Assembly: GCA_021738405.1 (NCBI GenBank)
Contig: JAIPCC010000001.1
Coordinates: 102,861 to 166,860 of the forward strand
DNA from: Crocinitomicaceae bacterium
Lineage (GTDB): Bacteria; Bacteroidota; Bacteroidia; Flavobacteriales_D; Crocinitomicaceae
Reading direction: 5' to 3'
Length of the DNA: 64,000 bases
How positions within the stretch are numbered: position 1 is the first letter of the stretch; each line of letters begins with the position of its first letter. This document shows, piece by piece, positions 63,148 through 64,000 of the stretch. A program made the translations under genes and the position numbers. The notes under the pieces were generated by a model, which worked only from the letters and a program-made list of their open reading frames with translations, did not search any database and was not told the origin of the DNA.

Positions 63148-63525
63148 ATGAATGCATTTAAAAACAAAGTCAGCCTCATGGGGCGCTTGGGCGGTTCGCC
63201 AGAAATTGTCAAATTCGATTCAGGGCGCCTCCTCGCGCGTTTTTCAATGGCGACCCACGAAAACTTCAAGGACAAAAATGGCGAGTGGCACGACTTCACG
63301 CAATGGCACACCATCAATGCCTGGGGCAAAATAGCCGAAAAAGTAGGCGAGAAGCTCGAAAAAGGCATGGAAGTCGTGATCGAAGGCAAGTTGGTCAACC
63401 AACAATACGAAAACAAGGCCGGCGAAAAGCGTTTTGCTACCATCATCGAGCTTTACGACTTCATTATGGTCCAACCCAAAAAAAACGTGAGCCATGAGCA
63501 GCCGGCCAATGAAAACGCAGCCTGA
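63148..63525 (+). CDS. ssb: Single-stranded DNA-binding protein, short form without acidic tip
   Basis: The 125-residue protein from the ATG at 63148 (an in-frame start at 63109 lies in a region without support) has an OB fold: NAFKNKVSLMGRLGGSPEI, GRLLARFSMATHE, FTQWHTINAWGKIAE, KGMEVVIEGKLVNQQYE. The C-terminus (HEQPANENAA) lacks the acidic DDDIPF-type tip that recruits partner proteins, so it may be an accessory and not the replicative SSB. A second paralogue follows. Confidence 0.93.
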   Translation: MNAFKNKVSLMGRLGGSPEIVKFDSGRLLARFSMATHENFKDKNGEWHDFTQWHTINAWGKIAEKVGEKLEKGMEVVIEGKLVNQQYENKAGEKRFATIIELYDFIMVQPKKNVSHEQPANENAA

Positions 63526-63556
63526 GCCACGGGTATCGGCCAACCCGAACCTCCAC

Positions 63557-63871
63557 ATGAACCATGTCAACCTCATCGGCTACATGACCGCCGAGGCACG
63601 CCATGTGCAGCTCGAAGACGGCAAGCAACTCATGCGCTTCACCCTCGCCACCAAAGAACAATTCCTCGATGCCGACGGCATCATGCGCCAACGCAGCCAA
63701 TGGCACCTGCTCAGCGCCTGGGGCCGCTGGGCCAAAGTTGTCGAAGAATTCGGTGCCAAAGGCGTACACCTCGCCATCGAGGGCAAACTAGTCGGCCGCT
63801 TCTACCGCTTTGGCGGCCAGCGGCGCTTCGTCACCGAAGTCGAAATCAACGACCTCGTTGTACTCCCCTAA
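63557..63871 (+). CDS. Second single-stranded DNA-binding protein paralogue
   Basis: The 104-residue OB-fold protein has NHVNLIGYMTAEARHV, KQLMRFTLATKEQF, SQWHLLSAWGRWAKVV, GVHLAIEGKLVGRFY and FVTEVEINDLVVL. I use the ATG at 63557, where the domain begins; in-frame ATGs at 63494 and 63509 would add 16-21 residues and overlap ssb. It also lacks an acidic tip. The gene is visibly richer in G and C than its neighbours. Confidence 0.87.
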   Translation: MNHVNLIGYMTAEARHVQLEDGKQLMRFTLATKEQFLDADGIMRQRSQWHLLSAWGRWAKVVEEFGAKGVHLAIEGKLVGRFYRFGGQRRFVTEVEINDLVVLP

Positions 63872-64000
63872 TTTCCTCTCCAACCAAACGATCCGAAAGG
63901 CGGCCGCAGGCTCCCTTTTGTGTGGAGTTCAATTTATAAATCAGAAGACATTGAAATATAATCTTCATAGAAAAACGCCCGCGAGATGGTGTGTCACGGG
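63872..64000. other. Terminal intergenic stretch, no gene supported
   Basis: I see no open reading frame here. A GC-rich stretch sits at 63893-63913. The last 31 nt contain CCCG and CGGG arms, cut by the window edge; they could belong to a structured RNA or terminator on the next segment but nothing can be decided. Confidence 0.3.

Noticed and set aside
63935..64000. Possible truncated tRNA or GIY-YIG gene remnant at the window end
   Set aside because: The last bases (GTGTCACGGG) could begin a T arm and one frame has a weak VWSSIYKSEDIEI match, but stops follow at once and no acceptor or anticodon arm can be built within the window.

Overview
The window comes from a gliding-type member of the Bacteroidota, most likely Flavobacteriales (Cryomorphaceae/Crocinitomicaceae-like; this placement is inference). 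The support is direct: six predicted type IX secretion (T9SS) cargo proteins with type A sorting tails or gliding-motility-associated (CHU_C) C-termini, a GldA-like ABC ATPase, a split two-subunit transketolase, long-form urocanase, and promoter boxes of the Bacteroidota type (TTG, about 21 bp, TAnnTTTG). Coding density is very high. No gene-free stretch exceeds about 200 bp, and I see no rRNA, complete tRNA, CRISPR array, insertion sequence or prophage.

Layout. 0-0.6 kb: start of a suf Fe-S operon (minus strand). 0.8-8.1 kb: secreted nidogen-like protein, secreted phosphatase, urocanase, and a CUB/P-domain T9SS protein with a small secreted partner. 8.2-13.4 kb: transketolase N and C subunits with a secreted VWA protein between them, then a DUF255 thioredoxin-like protein. 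13.4-17.8 kb: two SGNH hydrolases and an MBOAT acyltransferase, probably a surface O-acylation operon. 17.9-19.9 kb: queA-ribF. 21.2-26.8 kb: LRR protein, GH25 muramidase, membrane protein, rnpA, S41 protease, O-antigen-ligase-like protein. 26.9-29.9 kb: gldA-like gene, tyrS, DUF3108 protein. 29.9-39.8 kb: T9SS adhesin-like proteins, xseAB, and a lycopene cyclase-Blh fusion that should make retinal. 39.8-48.9 kb: a repeat protein of about 3,020 residues. 48.9-56.1 kb: DUF456 protein, outer-membrane-like protein, GH13 lipoprotein, YigZ, lysozyme-like protein, gamma-carbonic anhydrase, aminopeptidase P, alpha/beta hydrolase. 56.1-57.8 kb: a small stress module of HTH-Fic and an RHH/PIN toxin-antitoxin pair, each with a palindromic candidate operator. 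57.9-62.9 kb: four TonB-C domains in three small secreted proteins around dtd, rsgA, aroE and creD. 63.1-63.9 kb: two tandem SSB paralogues.

The most notable items are the CrtY-Blh fusion (lycopene to retinal in one polypeptide), the TonB-C domains that share a CxxC and lack the TonB membrane anchor, a recurring arrangement of the -7 promoter box 3-6 nt before start codons that predicts leaderless mRNAs, and palindromic operators at the Fic and toxin-antitoxin genes. All function calls rest on reading motifs in the translations; no database search was run.
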